64,000 nt of DNA, from assembly GCF_036099295.1 (NCBI RefSeq), contig NZ_CP107976.1:8680001-8744000 (forward strand), given 5' to 3'. Source of the DNA: Streptomyces sp. NBC_00358. Its GTDB lineage: Bacteria > Actinomycetota > Actinomycetes > Streptomycetales > Streptomycetaceae. Under the pieces are notes generated by a model. It was not told where the DNA came from, did no database searches, and worked only from the letters and a program-made list of their open reading frames with translations. The first letter of the stretch is position 1; every line of letters begins with the position of its first letter. The position numbers and the translations under genes were made by a program. Positions 61,898 to 64,000 of this stretch are shown here, piece by piece.

Positions 61898-62479
61898 TCA
61901 GCCGGTTTTCTCTACTTCGCGGAGCAGGTCTTCCGCGCGCGGCCACGGGCCGTAGCCGGACGCGGGGTTGAGATGGCCGACCTCACCGAGGTCCACCAGG
62001 GCGCCACCCCAGTCGCGGGCCAGTGCGGCGATCCGCTCGACCGTGCCGAGGGGGTCGTTCGTGCTGGCCGCGACGAGGCTGGCGAAGGGCAGCGGCGTCC
62101 GGGGCACCGGTGTCCAGCCCTTCTCCGCGAGCGCCTCGGGGGTCGGATACCCCTCGGGCAACGGCGTGTCGAAGTCCGGCGGTGTCACGAGCAGCGCTCC
62201 GCGCACCTGGGCCGTGCTTCCCTGGGCCCAGTGGACCGTGGTGATCACACCGGCGCTGTGCGCGACGAGGACGACGGGGCCCTCGATCTCCGAGACCACC
62301 TTGTCGAGCGCCGCCACGCGGGCCTTGCGGCTCAGCGCGTCCTCGGTGAGCGGCGGGACCGTGCGCACGGTGCGTCCGGCCTCGGCCAGCCGGTCCGCCA
62401 GCAGGGTCTGCCAGTGGTCCGCGACATGATCGCGCAGTCCAGGGACGATCACGACGACCGGTTCGGCGGTGGCGTTCAC
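61898..62479 (-). CDS. RBBP9/YdeN family alpha/beta hydrolase
   Basis: 193 aa: VVIVPGLRDHVADHWQTLLA, nucleophile Ser in VLVAHSAGV, Asp in STNDPLGTV, His in GEVGHLNPASGYG. Small serine hydrolase. Start ATG 62479 overlaps the MFS stop by 4 nt, so it is coupled. Confidence 0.88.
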   Translation of the reverse strand: MNATAEPVVVIVPGLRDHVADHWQTLLADRLAEAGRTVRTVPPLTEDALSRKARVAALDKVVSEIEGPVVLVAHSAGVITTVHWAQGSTAQVRGALLVTPPDFDTPLPEGYPTPEALAEKGWTPVPRTPLPFASLVAASTNDPLGTVERIAALARDWGGALVDLGEVGHLNPASGYGPWPRAEDLLREVEKTG

Positions 62480-63828
62480 GCGGACACCACCGCGTCCTCC
62501 GGTTCCGCCGCCGGGACGAGCTCGGTCGTCAGACGGCTCAGATCACGCTCGTAGAAGTGGCGGCCGATCAGGAAGGCGACGGTGGCGGCGAGCGCCGTGA
62601 GCGGTATGACCCGCAGGGCGCCGAGCAGCCCCATGCCGTCGGCGAGGGCGCCCGTCACGGCGGGCCCGGGAGCCAGCCCGAGCAGGCTGTTGGCGAGCGT
62701 CAGGGTGGCGAAGGCCGTGGCGGAGATGGATACGGGGGTCAGGTTGGCCACCATGGCGCTGGCGGGACCGGCCGTTCCGGCCGCGAGCAGGGCTCCGGCC
62801 GCCAGCGCGGCGAGCTGGAGCGGTCCGGTCGGCAGCCGGAACGCGGTCATGAGCAGGACGAGGGAGCCGAGGCTGCACGCGATGGCGACCGCCCACTTGC
62901 GGATGGGGAAGGCCCGGCTGACGCGGTCCGAGACGATGCCGCCGGCGATCATGCCGATGCCGATGACGAGGATGAAGATCCCGGCGGTCGCGCCCGCCTT
63001 GGCGGTGGGCAGGTGGTAGTAGCGGTTGAAGAAGCTGGGCAGCCAGGCCATGAGGGAGGCAGCGATGAAGAGCTGGAGACCGCTGCCGACGTAGGCGCTG
63101 ATCACCGAGACCGAGGAGAAGAGGCGGGGCAGCAGCAGGCGCAGTCTGCCGCGTGGTCCGGGATCGGGCTCGGCGTCGGTGGAACCGGCGTCCGGCGTCA
63201 GCTTCTTCTCGGTGACGACGAAGCCGTAGACCGCGGCCAGGACCAGGCCGAAGATCCCCATGACGCCGAACGCCCAGCGCCAGCCCAGGTGTTGGGCCAC
63301 GGCGCCGCCGATCGACACACCCAGGACCGAACCGAAGGCACCGCCGGCGATGAAGGCACCGGACAGCGTGGCGCGCAGGGCGATGGGGAAGATGCTCAGC
63401 ACGACGGCGATGCCGACGCTTCCGTACGCCGCCTCACCGATGCCGACGAAGAGCCGGCCGACGAACAACTGGCCGTAGTTCGCCGAGACCGCGCAGCCCA
63501 GGGTCGCGATGCTCCACATCCCCGCGGCGAGCAGCAGGCTCTTGACCCGGCCCCAGCGGTCGGCGATCAGCGACATGGGGAAGGTGAACAGACCGACCAT
63601 GAGGGCGACGACACCGCTGAGTGTGCCGAGCTTCGCGTCCGTGAGCAGCCACTCGCTCTTGAGGTCGGGGAAGACGGCGTTGAGAACCTGCCGGGACATG
63701 TAGTCGGACAGCAGCAGGCCGAAACTGAGGGCGAAGACCACCCAGGCGTAGCGTCGGGTCACGGGCCATCCGGACGAGGCGGTCGTGTCCGTCTCGGGAA
63801 TGGATCCAGCAGTGGTGTGCAACTCCAT
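62476..63828 (-). CDS. MFS transporter (ACS-like)
   Basis: 450 aa, 12 TM: LLLSDYMSRQVLNAVFPDLK after TM1, MSLIADRWGRVKSLLL loop motif, GRLFVGIGEAAYGSVG. Organic-anion uptake of the anion:cation symporter kind is likely. ATG 63828 (MELHTTAG) is favoured as GAGG lies 9 nt upstream; ATG 63834 and GTG 63837 are in frame. Confidence 0.87.
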   Translation of the reverse strand: MELHTTAGSIPETDTTASSGWPVTRRYAWVVFALSFGLLLSDYMSRQVLNAVFPDLKSEWLLTDAKLGTLSGVVALMVGLFTFPMSLIADRWGRVKSLLLAAGMWSIATLGCAVSANYGQLFVGRLFVGIGEAAYGSVGIAVVLSIFPIALRATLSGAFIAGGAFGSVLGVSIGGAVAQHLGWRWAFGVMGIFGLVLAAVYGFVVTEKKLTPDAGSTDAEPDPGPRGRLRLLLPRLFSSVSVISAYVGSGLQLFIAASLMAWLPSFFNRYYHLPTAKAGATAGIFILVIGIGMIAGGIVSDRVSRAFPIRKWAVAIACSLGSLVLLMTAFRLPTGPLQLAALAAGALLAAGTAGPASAMVANLTPVSISATAFATLTLANSLLGLAPGPAVTGALADGMGLLGALRVIPLTALAATVAFLIGRHFYERDLSRLTTELVPAAEPEDAVVSA

Positions 63829-63860
63829 TGTCATCACCTCACGCGCTTGGAGGAAGGGGG

Positions 63861-64000
63861 CTAGAACGGTCTGTCGCCGACGATCCCGGCGCGCTCCATC
63901 CGGCGGACGGCGGGCCAGTAGTCCTGGACGGCGTAGTGCTGGGTGGAGCGGTTGTCCCAGATGGCGACACTGTTCGGGGTCCAGCGCCAGCGCACCTGGT
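63861..64000 (-). CDS. TauD/TfdA family dioxygenase, C-terminal end only
   Basis: The visible 45 codons end a TauD protein: VRWRWTPNSVAIWDNRSTQH then YAVQDYWPAVRRMERAG. His of STQHYA is the third Fe(II) ligand and R (WDNRSTQ) and downstream Arg bind 2-oxoglutarate. The rest lies outside the window. With the MFS, hydrolase and AACS genes it suggests catabolism of a sulfonate, ether or carboxylate substrate. Confidence 0.85.
   Translation of the reverse strand, partial: QVRWRWTPNSVAIWDNRSTQHYAVQDYWPAVRRMERAGIVGDRPF

Overview
High-GC actinobacterial chromosome, almost certainly Streptomyces: strong third-position GC, frequent GTG/TTG starts, SpoIIE-type phosphatase, STAS antagonist, CsbD, DUF1345 and roadblock proteins, and many TetR/MFS pairs. 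No rRNA, tRNA, CRISPR array or intact insertion sequence was seen.

Layout. 1-6,689: a compact RiPP-type locus on the + strand: an MFS transporter (cut by the window edge), an S9 peptidase with a low-complexity insert, a 41-residue precursor-like peptide, a B12-binding radical SAM maturase and a small accessory protein. 6,770-22,317: ordinary accessory genes (flavin reductase, FAD monooxygenase, SpoIIE phosphatase, TetR/MFS, orphan molybdopterin-dehydrogenase FAD subunit, ABC ATPase, DUF1345, TetR with a divergent target, acyltransferase, small stress proteins), including an acetyl-CoA synthetase fragment. 22,420-23,030: small STAS operon.

23,405-35,889: the second striking locus. A fatty acyl-AMP ligase, a polyketide synthase of order ACP-KS-AT-ACP-TE, an antigen-85-like secreted esterase and a crotonyl-CoA carboxylase/reductase lie together. 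This is the gene logic of mycobacterial FadD32-Pks13-Ag85 (mycolate condensation), with an alkylmalonyl-CoA source added. A divergent MFS exporter, a frameshifted secreted-protein gene and a PucR-type regulator complete it. The same palindrome, TTGTCAC-N4-GTGACAA, sits in the divergent control region and upstream of the PucR gene.

36,064-41,263: Ro60/TROVE gene with a noncoding leader, then a gene graveyard: metE lacking its N-terminal third, a fragment of a short-chain acyl (ScfR-type) regulator, a well-preserved cobalamin riboswitch in front of decayed B12/iron ABC-transporter pieces, and an intact 2Fe-2S protein. 41,689-43,254: a three-gene operon with an atypical sigma-like protein. 45,459-53,607: gcvH and lpdA, divergent katG/fur, a GNAT enzyme and a second-type NAD+ DNA ligase. 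53,757-59,637: large subtilisin-like protease with an adjacent regulator, ArsR regulator, roadblock protein. 59,865-64,000: a minus-strand catabolic cluster (TauD-type dioxygenase, MFS, alpha/beta hydrolase, acetoacetyl-CoA synthetase) that runs off the window.
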